Assembly (NCBI RefSeq): GCF_009391885.1
Contig: NZ_VZII01000042.1
Span: 61,671-125,670, forward strand
Length of the DNA stretch: 64,000 nt
Origin: Pseudomonas sp. MN1F
Lineage (GTDB): Bacteria; Pseudomonadota; Gammaproteobacteria; Pseudomonadales; Pseudomonadaceae
Direction of reading: 5' to 3'
The notes under the pieces were generated by a model. That model saw only the letters and a program-made list of their open reading frames with translations. It was not told where the DNA came from and ran no database searches. Numbering within the stretch: position 1 is the first letter of the stretch; every line of letters starts with the position of its first letter. Below are positions 27,455 to 36,245 of the stretch, one piece after another. Made by a program: the position numbers and the translations under genes.

Positions 27455-28440
27455 GGTCGGTTCTCGGCCATCTGGTAGGCGGTTTCCAGGGCGACGCGCA
27501 GGCTGCCGGTGTCGACCTTGCCGCTTCCGGCCAGGTCCAGGGCAGTGCCGTGGTCGACCGATGTGCGGATGATCGGCAGGCCCAAGGTCACGTTGACTGC
27601 AGCGCCAAAGCCTTTGTACTTGAGTACGGGCAGACCCTGGTCATGGTACATCGCCAGCACTGCGTCGCAGTGCTCCAGATATTTGGGGGTAAACAGGGTA
27701 TCGGCCGGCAGCGGACCGCGCAGGTCCATGCCTTCGGTGCGCAGGCGGGCCAGCGTCGGCTCGATGATGTCGATTTCTTCGCGGCCAAGATGGCCGCCTT
27801 CCCCGGCATGCGGGTTGAGGCCGCAGACCAGGATGCGCGGGTTGGCAATGCCGAACTTGTCGCGCATGTCGGCGTGCAGGATACGGGTGACCTTCTCCAC
27901 ACGCTCGGCAGTGATGGCGTCGGCAATGTCCCGCAGCGGCAGGTGCGTGGTCACCAGGGCGACACGCAAGCCACGGGTGGCCAGCATCATCACCACCTGG
28001 GCGGTGCTGGTCAGGTCGGCAAGGAATTCGGTATGGCCGGAGAAGGCGATACCGCTTTCGTTGATCACGCCCTTGTGCACTGGCGCGGTGATCATCCCGG
28101 CGAATTGCCCATCAAGGCAACCTTGGCCGGCACGGGTCAGCGTTTCCAGCACGAACGCCGCATTGGCCTTGTCCAGCTGGCCCGGCACCACCGGCGCGGC
28201 CAAGGGTGTATCCCACACGTACAGGCTGCCAGCAGGTGCCGGCTGCTCGGGCCATTGGCCTGGCGTTACCGGCAGCAGGCTGACGGCCAGCCCCAGCTGC
28301 GTGGCCCGCTCGGCGAGCAGGTCACGGCTGGTGATGGCAATCAGGGGATGGGGCTGGGCGTCGGCGGCGAGCAGCAGGCACAGGTCGGGGCCTATGCCGG
28401 CTGGTTCGCCGGGGGTGACGGCGAAGCGCAGGGGCTTCAC
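27451..28440 (-). CDS. pdxA: 4-hydroxythreonine-4-phosphate dehydrogenase PdxA (GTG start)
   Basis: Vitamin B6 pathway enzyme of 329 residues. MKPLRFAVTPGEPAGIGPDL carries the PGEPAGIGP signature; TAPVHKGVIN, SGHTEFLA, GLNPHAGEGG and YHDQGLPVLKY include the metal-binding histidines. The start is a GTG whose last two bases overlap the surA stop (GTGA), so translation is coupled to surA. Confidence 0.96.
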   Translation of the reverse strand: MKPLRFAVTPGEPAGIGPDLCLLLAADAQPHPLIAITSRDLLAERATQLGLAVSLLPVTPGQWPEQPAPAGSLYVWDTPLAAPVVPGQLDKANAAFVLETLTRAGQGCLDGQFAGMITAPVHKGVINESGIAFSGHTEFLADLTSTAQVVMMLATRGLRVALVTTHLPLRDIADAITAERVEKVTRILHADMRDKFGIANPRILVCGLNPHAGEGGHLGREEIDIIEPTLARLRTEGMDLRGPLPADTLFTPKYLEHCDAVLAMYHDQGLPVLKYKGFGAAVNVTLGLPIIRTSVDHGTALDLAGSGKVDTGSLRVALETAYQMAENRP

Positions 28441-29756
28441 TGTGCGGCCTGGTCAGCGCCAGGCAGCTTGATTTCAACGTAGGCTTCGTCGCGGATCTGG
28501 CGCAGCCAGGTCTGCAGCTCTTCGTCGTACTTGCGGTTGCGCAGCACGTTCATGGCCTGTTGCTCACGCGCCTGCTCGGTGCTGTCGGTGGCGCGGCGGC
28601 CCAGCACTTCCAGGACATGCCAGCCGTACTGGGTCTTGAACGGCTTGGTCACCACACCTTGCTGGGCGTTGGCCATCTGCTCGCGGAACTCCGGCACCAG
28701 GCTGTTCGGGTCGACCCAGTTGAGGTCGCCGCCGTTGAGTGCGGAACCCGGGTCTTCCGAGAAGCTCTTCGCCAGCTCGCCGAAGTCTTCGCCGTTCTGG
28801 ATGCGCTCGTACAGGCGCTCGGCCAGCTGCTTGGTGGCCGCTTCGCTGCGGATTTCGCTTGGCTTGATCAGGATGTGGCGGACATGTACTTCGTCACGCA
28901 GCACGTTCTCGCCACCACCGCGCTTCTCCTCGAGCTTGAGGAGGATGAAGCCGTTGGGGATGCGAATGGGCTGGGTGATGTCGCCGACTGCCATGCTGCT
29001 GAGCATCTTGGCGAAGTCCGGTGGCAGCTGGGCAGCTTTACGCCAGCCCATTTCACCACCCTCAAGGGCGTTTTCGCTGGCCGAGTTGGCAATCGCCACC
29101 TGGCCGAAGTCAGCACCCTGGCGCAGTTGCTGGTACAGGTCGCCGACCTTGCGCGCAGCTTTCTGGATGTCGTCCGAGTTGGCGGCTTCCGGGGTCGGGA
29201 TGAGGATGTTGGCCAGGCGGTACTCTTCCGACATCTGCATCTTGCCCATGTCCGAGGCGAGGAAGTTCTTCACTTCCTGCTCGGAAACCTGGATGCGCTC
29301 GGCAACGCGGCGCTGACGCACGCGGCTGATGATCATCTCGCGCTTGACCTGCTCACGGGCGTCGTCGAACGACAGGCCGTCATGGGCGAGGGCGGCGCGG
29401 AACTGCTCCAGGGACATGCCATTGCGCTGGGCGATGGTGCCGATGGCCTGGTTCAGCTCTTCGTCGGTGATGCGGATGCCCGAACGTTCGCCGATCTGCA
29501 ACTGCAGGTTCTCGACGATCAGGCGCTCCAGTACCTGCTGCTCCAGCGCGCCAGTCGGCGGCACGCCGCCGCCGCGCTTGGCGATGGTCTGCTGCACCTC
29601 GTGGACGCGCTGGTCCAGTTGGCTCTGCATGACCACGTCGTTGTCGACGATGGCCACCACACGGTCCAGAGGTTGTACCGCGGCATGCACCGCGCCACTC
29701 AGCAATGCAGCGCCCAGCAACACCGGGCGCAGTCGATCAATAAGCTTGGTCTTCAC
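28437..29756 (-). CDS. surA: Periplasmic chaperone/PPIase SurA (GTG start)
   Basis: Outer-membrane protein chaperone of 439 residues with a signal peptide (about 1-25, LLGAALLSGAVHA then A), the SurA N domain (LDRVVAIVDNDVVMQSQLD), and two parvulin domains at roughly 175-275 and 290-385 (VRHILIKPSEI, GGDLNWVDP, QYGWHVLEV). The GTG at 29754-29756 lies 20 bases inside the end of lptD. SurA helps fold LptD itself, so their linkage makes sense. Confidence 0.96.
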   Translation of the reverse strand: MKTKLIDRLRPVLLGAALLSGAVHAAVQPLDRVVAIVDNDVVMQSQLDQRVHEVQQTIAKRGGGVPPTGALEQQVLERLIVENLQLQIGERSGIRITDEELNQAIGTIAQRNGMSLEQFRAALAHDGLSFDDAREQVKREMIISRVRQRRVAERIQVSEQEVKNFLASDMGKMQMSEEYRLANILIPTPEAANSDDIQKAARKVGDLYQQLRQGADFGQVAIANSASENALEGGEMGWRKAAQLPPDFAKMLSSMAVGDITQPIRIPNGFILLKLEEKRGGGENVLRDEVHVRHILIKPSEIRSEAATKQLAERLYERIQNGEDFGELAKSFSEDPGSALNGGDLNWVDPNSLVPEFREQMANAQQGVVTKPFKTQYGWHVLEVLGRRATDSTEQAREQQAMNVLRNRKYDEELQTWLRQIRDEAYVEIKLPGADQAAQ

Positions 29757-32535
29757 GTGTACGGTAACCTTGAATGCCTTGGTCGAGGAACGATTCCACC
29801 TTGTTGCCTACTACGCCGCCGAGGCCTTTCAGGACGATTTGCAGGAAGATGCCGTGGTCGCCTTTTTCGTTGGCTGGCGTGGCCTGGCTGAAGTCGTCGT
29901 AGTCGACCCAGTAACGGTTGATCAGGCGCAGCTTCCAGCAGCAGTTGTCGTATTCGAAACCGCCCATGGCTTCCAGGGTGCGGTTGCGGTTGTAGTCATG
30001 CTGCCAACGGGCGATTACGTTCCATTGCGGTACCACCGGCCAGATGACCGAGAAGTCGTGCTGCTGGATCTTGTAGTAATCCTTGATGTAGTTGTCGGTG
30101 CCCGGCGTGCCATAGTCGCCGCCACCCACTTTCCAGGTACCGGTGGTGGAGTCGTAGGCGATGGTGTCGTTGCGGTAGCGATAGCCGAAGTTGACGATCT
30201 TGTTCGGATTGTCTTCAGGCTGGTAGTGGAACATCGCGCTGCCCGAACGGGTGCTGCGGCTGTCCGGGTCCCAGTTGAAGTCCGAATTGAAGCGCCAGTC
30301 GCGGTTGAAGTAGTAGTTGTACAGCAACGCGTACGGCGATACATCCGACTGCGAATCCTGGCGGGTTCGGTAATCGATGCCTGGCAACTGGACCTTGCGG
30401 TCCTTGAAGTAGTACGCCTGGCCGATGCTGAAGTTCTGCCGCTCGAAGCCGTTGTCCTCGATCCAGCGGGTGGTCACGCCCAGAGACAGCTTGTTCTCGT
30501 CACCGATGCGGTCGGTGCCGGAGAAACGGTTGTCACGGAACAGCGAGTCGTAGCTGAACAGCGTTTCACCTGTGTCGAACAGCGGGATGTCCTTCTGGTC
30601 CTTGTACGGGACGTAGAGGTAGTACAGACGCGGTTCGAGGGTCTGGCGGTAGTTGGTACCGAACAGCGAGGTGTTGCGGTCGAAGTACAGACCGCTGTCA
30701 ATCGAGGCGATTGGAATGTCCCGGTTCAGCGTGCTGTTGTAACTGCCGTATGCCGGGTTGGCCGATTGCGTGATCGCTTGCGCCTGGCCCTGGCTGTCCA
30801 GATCAAGGTCGTAGTGCGTGTATGCATACTTCAGCTTGGGCGTGATGTAGCCATAGCTGGCTTGCATCGGCAGGCTGATCGACGGCGCGACATTCAAGCG
30901 TGTGCCGTTGGCCCGTGCAATGCCACTGATGTTCTGGTCCAGGCGGCGTCCATCGGCACCGGCGGTGGTATCCAGGTTGCCGTCCTTGTCGAACACAGTG
31001 TCATTCTTCAGGTCACGATCGAAGCGCACGGCCTCTGTCTCGTAGCTGAGATCGAACCCGCTTGGATGATAAGGCAGCATGCCGTTGAGGGTGATCTGCG
31101 GTAGCTTGTCGTACGGGGTGATCTGCGACAGGGTCGCCATTTCGTACGCTTGCGCATTCAGGCGAGCGGTGTAGCTGTCGCCACGCCAGGTCAGGGCACC
31201 CTGCTGGTTGACCACGTCTCGGCTCTCTACGCCAATCTGGTCAGACTCCAGATCCTGGAAATAGAACGGATCACTGATATCGGTGTAGTCAACTTCAGTC
31301 ATCAGGCGCTCGTCCAAGCCACCTTTGTGCTGCCAGTTGATCATCCAGCGTTCTTTCTTGTAGTCCGTCTGCAGCTTGCGATCGTCGTCCTCGTCATTGA
31401 GGTACGCGCCGCCGAACTGCCCTTCGCTGGATTTGGTCAGGTAGCGGAACTCGCCTTCCATCAGCAGGCCGCGTTTGGCCATGTAGCGCGGGTACAACGT
31501 GGCGTCATAGTTGGGCGCCAGGTTGAAGTAGTAAGGCGTGACCAGCATGAAGCCGGTGTCGCTGGAACTGCTGAACGACGGCGGCAGGAAGCCGGACTGG
31601 CGACGGTCGTCGATCGGGAAGTAGATGTACGGTGTGTAGAGCACCGGGAAATCTTTGACCCGCAGGGTGACGTTGGTCGCGGTACCGAAACCGGTCGCCG
31701 GGTTCAGGGTGATGTTGTTGCCCTTCAGCTGCCAGGCGTTGCTGCCGGGTTCGCAGGTGGTGTACGTACCGTCCTTCAGACGGATGATGGCGTTTTCACC
31801 ACGCTTGGCGTACAGGGCGTTGCCGCGAATGTGCGACTTGTGCATCACGTATTCGGCGTTGTCGACCTGGGCTTCGCCAGTATCGAGCTGAATCTGGGCC
31901 TCGTCACCGACCACCAGCGAGCCGTTGTCGCGGATCTTGACGTTGCCCTTGAGCTCGCCACGGTTCTCGGCCTGGTACAGGTTGGCCTCGTCGGCTTCAG
32001 CCTGCATGCTGCCCTGGCGCATGACCACGTCACCCGCGAGGGTAGCGATCTGCTGCTCCTGCTGGTACTTGGATACCTTGGCGTTGATGTAGGTCGGCGA
32101 CTCGTCCTTCGGTGTAGAGTCGGCCATGCCTGGGCGAGTGGGCTCGATGTACGCGCCACCGCAGTACGGGCCGGTTTCGGCCAGTTGGGCGGCAGTGAGC
32201 TTCTCGCGTGGAACCCAGTCGAGGTGGCTGTAGTCTTCGCTGCGCGACTTCAGGCCACGGCCCTTGGCCTCGGTGACCAGCATCGGCTTGTCAGCGGACT
32301 CGGTCGGCTCGGCTTCGGTGCCCGAAGTGAGCGCGGCGCCTTCATGCACCGGGCGCGGAGGCAGGTTGTTGGCTGGGGTCTTGGGCTTGCAGTCCCAACC
32401 ACCGGAGGCGGACACTTGGCAGTCGAACTGCTCGGCTGCCACCGCATAAGGGGTGGCAAGAGGTTGCATGGCCAGCAGACCGCCGGTTACCAGCAACGGA
32501 AACTTTCTACGAAACGCGGGGGATTTCAATGCCAT
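29737..32535 (-). CDS. lptD: LPS-assembly outer-membrane protein LptD
   Basis: Beta-barrel protein that, with the lipoprotein LptE, inserts LPS into the outer leaflet. The 932 residues comprise a signal peptide (about 1-33), an OstA/LptA-like periplasmic jellyroll (about 150-330: LAGDVVMRQGSMQAEAD, YQAENRGELKGNVKI) and a long C-terminal barrel. Cysteines that could form the interdomain disulfides occur near the start and in DNCCWKLRL near the end. I start at the ATG at 32533-32535 (MALKSPAFRRKF); 17 upstream codons are not family-like. First gene of the operon, divergent from amgK. Confidence 0.95.
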   Translation of the reverse strand: MALKSPAFRRKFPLLVTGGLLAMQPLATPYAVAAEQFDCQVSASGGWDCKPKTPANNLPPRPVHEGAALTSGTEAEPTESADKPMLVTEAKGRGLKSRSEDYSHLDWVPREKLTAAQLAETGPYCGGAYIEPTRPGMADSTPKDESPTYINAKVSKYQQEQQIATLAGDVVMRQGSMQAEADEANLYQAENRGELKGNVKIRDNGSLVVGDEAQIQLDTGEAQVDNAEYVMHKSHIRGNALYAKRGENAIIRLKDGTYTTCEPGSNAWQLKGNNITLNPATGFGTATNVTLRVKDFPVLYTPYIYFPIDDRRQSGFLPPSFSSSSDTGFMLVTPYYFNLAPNYDATLYPRYMAKRGLLMEGEFRYLTKSSEGQFGGAYLNDEDDDRKLQTDYKKERWMINWQHKGGLDERLMTEVDYTDISDPFYFQDLESDQIGVESRDVVNQQGALTWRGDSYTARLNAQAYEMATLSQITPYDKLPQITLNGMLPYHPSGFDLSYETEAVRFDRDLKNDTVFDKDGNLDTTAGADGRRLDQNISGIARANGTRLNVAPSISLPMQASYGYITPKLKYAYTHYDLDLDSQGQAQAITQSANPAYGSYNSTLNRDIPIASIDSGLYFDRNTSLFGTNYRQTLEPRLYYLYVPYKDQKDIPLFDTGETLFSYDSLFRDNRFSGTDRIGDENKLSLGVTTRWIEDNGFERQNFSIGQAYYFKDRKVQLPGIDYRTRQDSQSDVSPYALLYNYYFNRDWRFNSDFNWDPDSRSTRSGSAMFHYQPEDNPNKIVNFGYRYRNDTIAYDSTTGTWKVGGGDYGTPGTDNYIKDYYKIQQHDFSVIWPVVPQWNVIARWQHDYNRNRTLEAMGGFEYDNCCWKLRLINRYWVDYDDFSQATPANEKGDHGIFLQIVLKGLGGVVGNKVESFLDQGIQGYRTREDQAY

Positions 32536-32665
32536 CTTATTAGTCCGGGCTTCCTGCGTGCCATCTGCCCGCGTGTGGGGCCGCACGCCTCTCGATGGTC
32601 TGAAAAAGATGCTGGATAATAAAGCATGACCCGCTTGACGGCTAGGGCCGTCGGAGACCCTTGTA

Positions 32666-33685
32666 ATGCCTGAACACGATGTACGCCTGCAACAACTGAC
32701 TGTCTGGCTCCATGAGCAGCTCGATCAACTTTTCCGCGACCACGCCTGGGGCGAGGTGCCCGAGGGCAGCCTGACCGCCGCCAGCAGCGATGCCAGCTTC
32801 CGCCGTTACTTCCGCTGGCAGGGGGCAGGCCACAGTTTCGTGATCATGGACGCGCCACCGCCTCAGGAAAACTGCCGACCATTCGTCGCCATTGACCATC
32901 TGCTGGCCAGCGCAGGCGTGCATGTGCCGCAGATCCATGCGCAGGACCTGGAACGCGGCTTCCTGTTGCTGGGTGATCTGGGCCACCAGACCTACCTGGA
33001 CATCATTCAGGCCGACAACGCCGATGGCCTGTTCGCCGATGCGATCGACGCCCTGCTGGCCTTCCAGCGCTTGCCGATGGATGCGCCGTTGCCCAGCTAT
33101 GACGACGCCTTGCTGCGCCGTGAGGTCGAGCTGTTCCCGGAGTGGTATGTTGGCCGTGAGCTCGGCCTGGCCCTCACTGAGGCACAGAAGGCCAGCTGGC
33201 AGCGTATCAGCCAGCTGCTGATCGACAGCGCCCTGGCCCAGCCCAAGGTGCTGGTGCACCGTGACTACATGCCGCGCAACCTGATGCAGAGCACCCCGAA
33301 CCCAGGCGTGCTGGACTTCCAGGACGCGGTCTACGGCCCGGTCACCTACGACATCACCTGCCTGTTCAAGGATGCATTCCTCAGCTGGCCGCAGGCGCAG
33401 GTCGAAGGCTGGCTGCGCAGCTACTGGGAGCAGGCGCAGGCCGCGGGCATTCCGGTGCAGCCTGTGTTCGACGATTTCCAGCGTGCCAGCGACCTGATGG
33501 GCGTGCAACGCCACCTCAAAGTGATCGGTATCTTCGCGCGAATCTGCCATCGTGACGGAAAACCGCGTTATCTGGCCGACGTCCCGCGATTCTTCGCCTA
33601 TATAGATGAAGTGGTCAGCCGTCGCCCGGAGCTTGCCGAACTGGGGCAGCTGATCGCCGAGTTGCAAGCCGGAGCGCGTGCATGA
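32666..33685 (+). CDS. amgK: N-acetylmuramate/N-acetylglucosamine kinase AmgK
   Basis: Aminoglycoside-phosphotransferase-fold sugar kinase of 339 residues; phosphorylates recycled MurNAc (and GlcNAc) at the anomeric position. The kinase catalytic loop VLVHRDYMPRNLM and metal-binding GVLDFQDAVYGPVTYDI are clear. It works with MurU in a peptidoglycan recycling shortcut, known in P. putida, that bypasses the fosfomycin target MurA. GGAG lies upstream of the ATG, and its stop overlaps the murU ATG. Confidence 0.95.
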   Translation: MPEHDVRLQQLTVWLHEQLDQLFRDHAWGEVPEGSLTAASSDASFRRYFRWQGAGHSFVIMDAPPPQENCRPFVAIDHLLASAGVHVPQIHAQDLERGFLLLGDLGHQTYLDIIQADNADGLFADAIDALLAFQRLPMDAPLPSYDDALLRREVELFPEWYVGRELGLALTEAQKASWQRISQLLIDSALAQPKVLVHRDYMPRNLMQSTPNPGVLDFQDAVYGPVTYDITCLFKDAFLSWPQAQVEGWLRSYWEQAQAAGIPVQPVFDDFQRASDLMGVQRHLKVIGIFARICHRDGKPRYLADVPRFFAYIDEVVSRRPELAELGQLIAELQAGARA

Positions 33686-34353
33686 AGGCGATGATTCTTG
33701 CAGCAGGCAAAGGCGAGCGCATGCGCCCGCTGACCCTGCATACCCCAAAACCGCTGGTGCCAGTCGCGGGTCAGCCACTGATCGAGTATCACCTGCGTGC
33801 GCTGGCGGCGGCCGGGTTTACCGAGGTGGTGATCAACCATGCCTGGCTTGGCCAGCAGATCGAAGACCATCTGGGCGATGGCAGCCGGTTCGGCCTGCGC
33901 ATCCGCTACTCGGCCGAAGGTGAGCCGCTGGAAACCGGCGGCGGAATCTTCAAGGCCCTGCCATTGCTAGGGGATGAACCGTTCGCCCTGATCAACGGCG
34001 ATGTCTGGACTGACTATGACTTCAGCCTCTTGCGCGCTCCGCTGCACGGGCTGGCGCATCTGGTGCTGGTCGACAACCCCGGCCATCACGGGCGTGGCGA
34101 TTTCCGCTTGAGCGAGGATCGGGTGATCGATGGTGACGACACCCCCGGTACGCTGACCTTCAGCGGCCTGTCGGTGCTGCACCCGGCATTGTTCGAAGGG
34201 TGCCAGGCGGGCGCCTTCAAGCTGGCGCCGTTGCTGCGCCAGGCGATGGCCTCGGGCCAGGTGAGTGGCGAGCACTACCGTGGCCATTGGGTAGATGTCG
34301 GTACCCTTGAGCGCTTGGCCGAGGCCGAGCGCTTGATCGGCGAGCGCGCCTGA
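33682..34353 (+). CDS. murU: N-acetylmuramate alpha-1-phosphate uridylyltransferase MurU
   Basis: Nucleotidyltransferase of 223 residues making UDP-MurNAc from the AmgK product. The N-terminal MKAMILAAGKGERMRPLT has the pyrophosphorylase G-x-G-x-R motif, followed by TPKPLVPVAGQPLIEYHL, ETGGGI and the metal-site NGDVW. ATGA overlap with amgK shows coupled translation; together they form the MurNAc salvage pair. Confidence 0.95.
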   Translation: MKAMILAAGKGERMRPLTLHTPKPLVPVAGQPLIEYHLRALAAAGFTEVVINHAWLGQQIEDHLGDGSRFGLRIRYSAEGEPLETGGGIFKALPLLGDEPFALINGDVWTDYDFSLLRAPLHGLAHLVLVDNPGHHGRGDFRLSEDRVIDGDDTPGTLTFSGLSVLHPALFEGCQAGAFKLAPLLRQAMASGQVSGEHYRGHWVDVGTLERLAEAERLIGERA

Positions 34354-34354
34354 C

Positions 34355-35119
34355 ATGTGGTGGCCAGGCACGGTGATCGGGCTAGGCGCAGGCTTTGCGG
34401 TCGCCAATATTCCGGGCGCGCTGCTCGGTGCCTTGCTCGGCCAGGCAATGGACCGACGCATCCGTTTGCAGGGCTGGGAAGACATGCGCGAGCGCCTGGG
34501 TGGTCGCCCGGCGCTGCAAGACGATGAGTTGCTGTTCGTGCTGCTCGGGCGGCTGGCCAAGAGCGATGGCCGTGTGGCCGAGCAGCACATCCAGCAGGCG
34601 CGGCAGGAAATGGTCCGCCTGGACATGGCCGAGGCTGCGCGTTTACGGGCGATAGCCGCGTTCAACCGGGGCAAGGCCGGCAAGGACCGGCTGACTGGCC
34701 ACCTGCGCCGCATCCGCCTGCAACCGCATGCTGCCGAGGGCACCTTGCGCGCTTGCTGGCGCATGGCCTGGGCCGACGGCAAGGCCGGGCGGCGTGAGCG
34801 TGAACTGTTGCTGGAGTGGGGGCACAAGCTGGGCCTGAGCCGGCGCCAGGTGCAGGCGATGTCGCTGGAGTACGAGCCGCGCAAGGCGCCGGTGTCAGCC
34901 GGTGTGATGAACTACGCGGCGGCGCTGCGCTTGCTGGGCGTTGAGGCCGACACTGAAGGGGACCAGGTCAAACAGGCTTACCGGCGCCTGGTCAGCAAGC
35001 ATCATCCAGACAAGCTGGCGGGCAGCGGAGCAAGCGAGGCGCAAGTGCGCGAAGCGACCGAGCGCACCCGTGAACTGCACCAGGCCTACGCCATCGTTCG
35101 CAAGCGGCGTGGGTTCTAG
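34355..35119 (+). CDS. djlA: DjlA-like J-domain co-chaperone (TerB domain plus DnaJ domain)
   Basis: A 254-residue protein with an N-terminal hydrophobic, glycine-rich segment (about 5-30, a DjlA-type membrane anchor), a TerB-like central domain (about 50-170) and a C-terminal J domain (about 188-250) containing the HPD tripeptide in VSKHHPDKLAG. J domains stimulate DnaK. It starts one base after the murU stop, so the three genes look co-transcribed. Confidence 0.9.
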   Translation: MWWPGTVIGLGAGFAVANIPGALLGALLGQAMDRRIRLQGWEDMRERLGGRPALQDDELLFVLLGRLAKSDGRVAEQHIQQARQEMVRLDMAEAARLRAIAAFNRGKAGKDRLTGHLRRIRLQPHAAEGTLRACWRMAWADGKAGRRERELLLEWGHKLGLSRRQVQAMSLEYEPRKAPVSAGVMNYAAALRLLGVEADTEGDQVKQAYRRLVSKHHPDKLAGSGASEAQVREATERTRELHQAYAIVRKRRGF

Positions 35120-35122
35120 AAG

Positions 35123-35139
35123 GGGGCGCACAGCGCCCC
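35123..35139. terminator. Stem-loop between convergent djlA and the DUF3530 gene
   Basis: GGGGCGC and GCGCCCC pair perfectly with a 3-base loop, a few bases past the djlA stop and before the stop of the opposite gene. No long T-run follows, but it lies where both transcripts must end. Confidence 0.5.
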
Positions 35140-35151
35140 TGGCCATCCGAA

Positions 35152-36150
35152 CTACGGTTGCGGGCTCATCCAGCCCCGAACTCTGCGGAACAATTGCTCC
35201 TGTTCACCGTCCTTGTTGGCTGGCATGGCAATCAGCGACAGCTGCTTGTACTGGCTGTCCTTCTGCCGCTTGCTGGCCTGCAAGCGCTGCGCCGCAGCAT
35301 TGCGGTCGCCGCTACGGGTGGCATAGAAAAGGTCGGCCGTCGGTACCTTGAGGGTTGGTGTCAGGCTTTCCAGGCCGTGTTCGACCCGGGCCGGCGTCTG
35401 TGCGGCCACCATCACCAGCTTCTGCACCTGTGGCGGTTGCTTCTCGCTCAGGTAGCGCGCCGCCCAGTAGGCGCCGCTGCCGTGGCCGATCAGCACGATG
35501 CTGCGCGAATTGTGCTGCTGGGCATAGGCCACGGCAGCATCCAGGCGGGCGAAGACGCGTTCGGCGTCGGCCACGTCGTTCTGTTCGCTGGCTTGCACGG
35601 CGTCGGTGCTTTCTGCGGCATCGGCGTCGGCGGCGGTGGCCTGGGCGACGTTGGCGTTGGCGTCGGCGGGGGTGTCCTTGGCCGGTGCGCTTTCGCCTGC
35701 TTTCTTCTCCGGCGCAGGCGCCGGCTTGGCCTCTACCCGCGCCTGCGGAGCGTCGGCTAGCAGGTCGGGCAGGCTCACGCTCAGGCTGTGCCAGCCGATA
35801 TCCGGGAACTTGCGCCGCAGCGGACCGACAGCGTTGGGCCAGTCGGCATTCTCGCCAGCGCCTGGGACGATGATCACGGCACCTTGCGGATCACTGTCGT
35901 TGGCGGGCTTCCACAGGGCCAGGAAGCTGTCTGCTCCGGCCTGCAGGGTCTGTTGCTCGGCTTTCGGGGCCAGGCGCTCCAGGGCTTGCGCGTCTTCCTG
36001 GCTGCGCTCCAGCAGGGGCGGGCGTGGCGCCGGCTCGGCGGGCGCCTCGGCTGCTGCCTGTGGCTTGGCGGCATCAGCGGCCAGGGCGCCGAGAGGTAGG
36101 AGCGAGGCCAGGCAGCACATTGCCAGCGTCGTGCGATAAAGTGTGGACAT
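35152..36150 (-). CDS. DUF3530 family alpha/beta-hydrolase-like exported protein
   Basis: A 332-residue protein with a signal peptide (about 1-24, ending in GALAADA), so periplasmic. The conserved parts, GAVIIVPGAGENADWPN and SIVLIGHGSGAYWAARYL (nucleophile-elbow-like G-H-G-S-G), match DUF3530. Between them, at about 138-195, lies a low-complexity insert of Ala, Asp, Lys, Pro and Glu. The hydrolase fold is likely, but no substrate is known. It stands alone between convergent djlA and the divergent sensor kinase. Confidence 0.8.
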   Translation of the reverse strand: MSTLYRTTLAMCCLASLLPLGALAADAAKPQAAAEAPAEPAPRPPLLERSQEDAQALERLAPKAEQQTLQAGADSFLALWKPANDSDPQGAVIIVPGAGENADWPNAVGPLRRKFPDIGWHSLSVSLPDLLADAPQARVEAKPAPAPEKKAGESAPAKDTPADANANVAQATAADADAAESTDAVQASEQNDVADAERVFARLDAAVAYAQQHNSRSIVLIGHGSGAYWAARYLSEKQPPQVQKLVMVAAQTPARVEHGLESLTPTLKVPTADLFYATRSGDRNAAAQRLQASKRQKDSQYKQLSLIAMPANKDGEQEQLFRRVRGWMSPQP

Positions 36151-36245
36151 GAATCAACCCAAGGCCAGAATGATACCGGCAGCCTAATAGTATTTGCCCG
36201 CGGCGGCCATGCTGCATGGCCGCCCTTGCCAAGACGAGCGTGTAG

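Noticed and set aside
28560..29891. Plus-strand open frame opposite surA
   Set aside because: Composition shadow; surA is complete with signal peptide and two parvulin domains.
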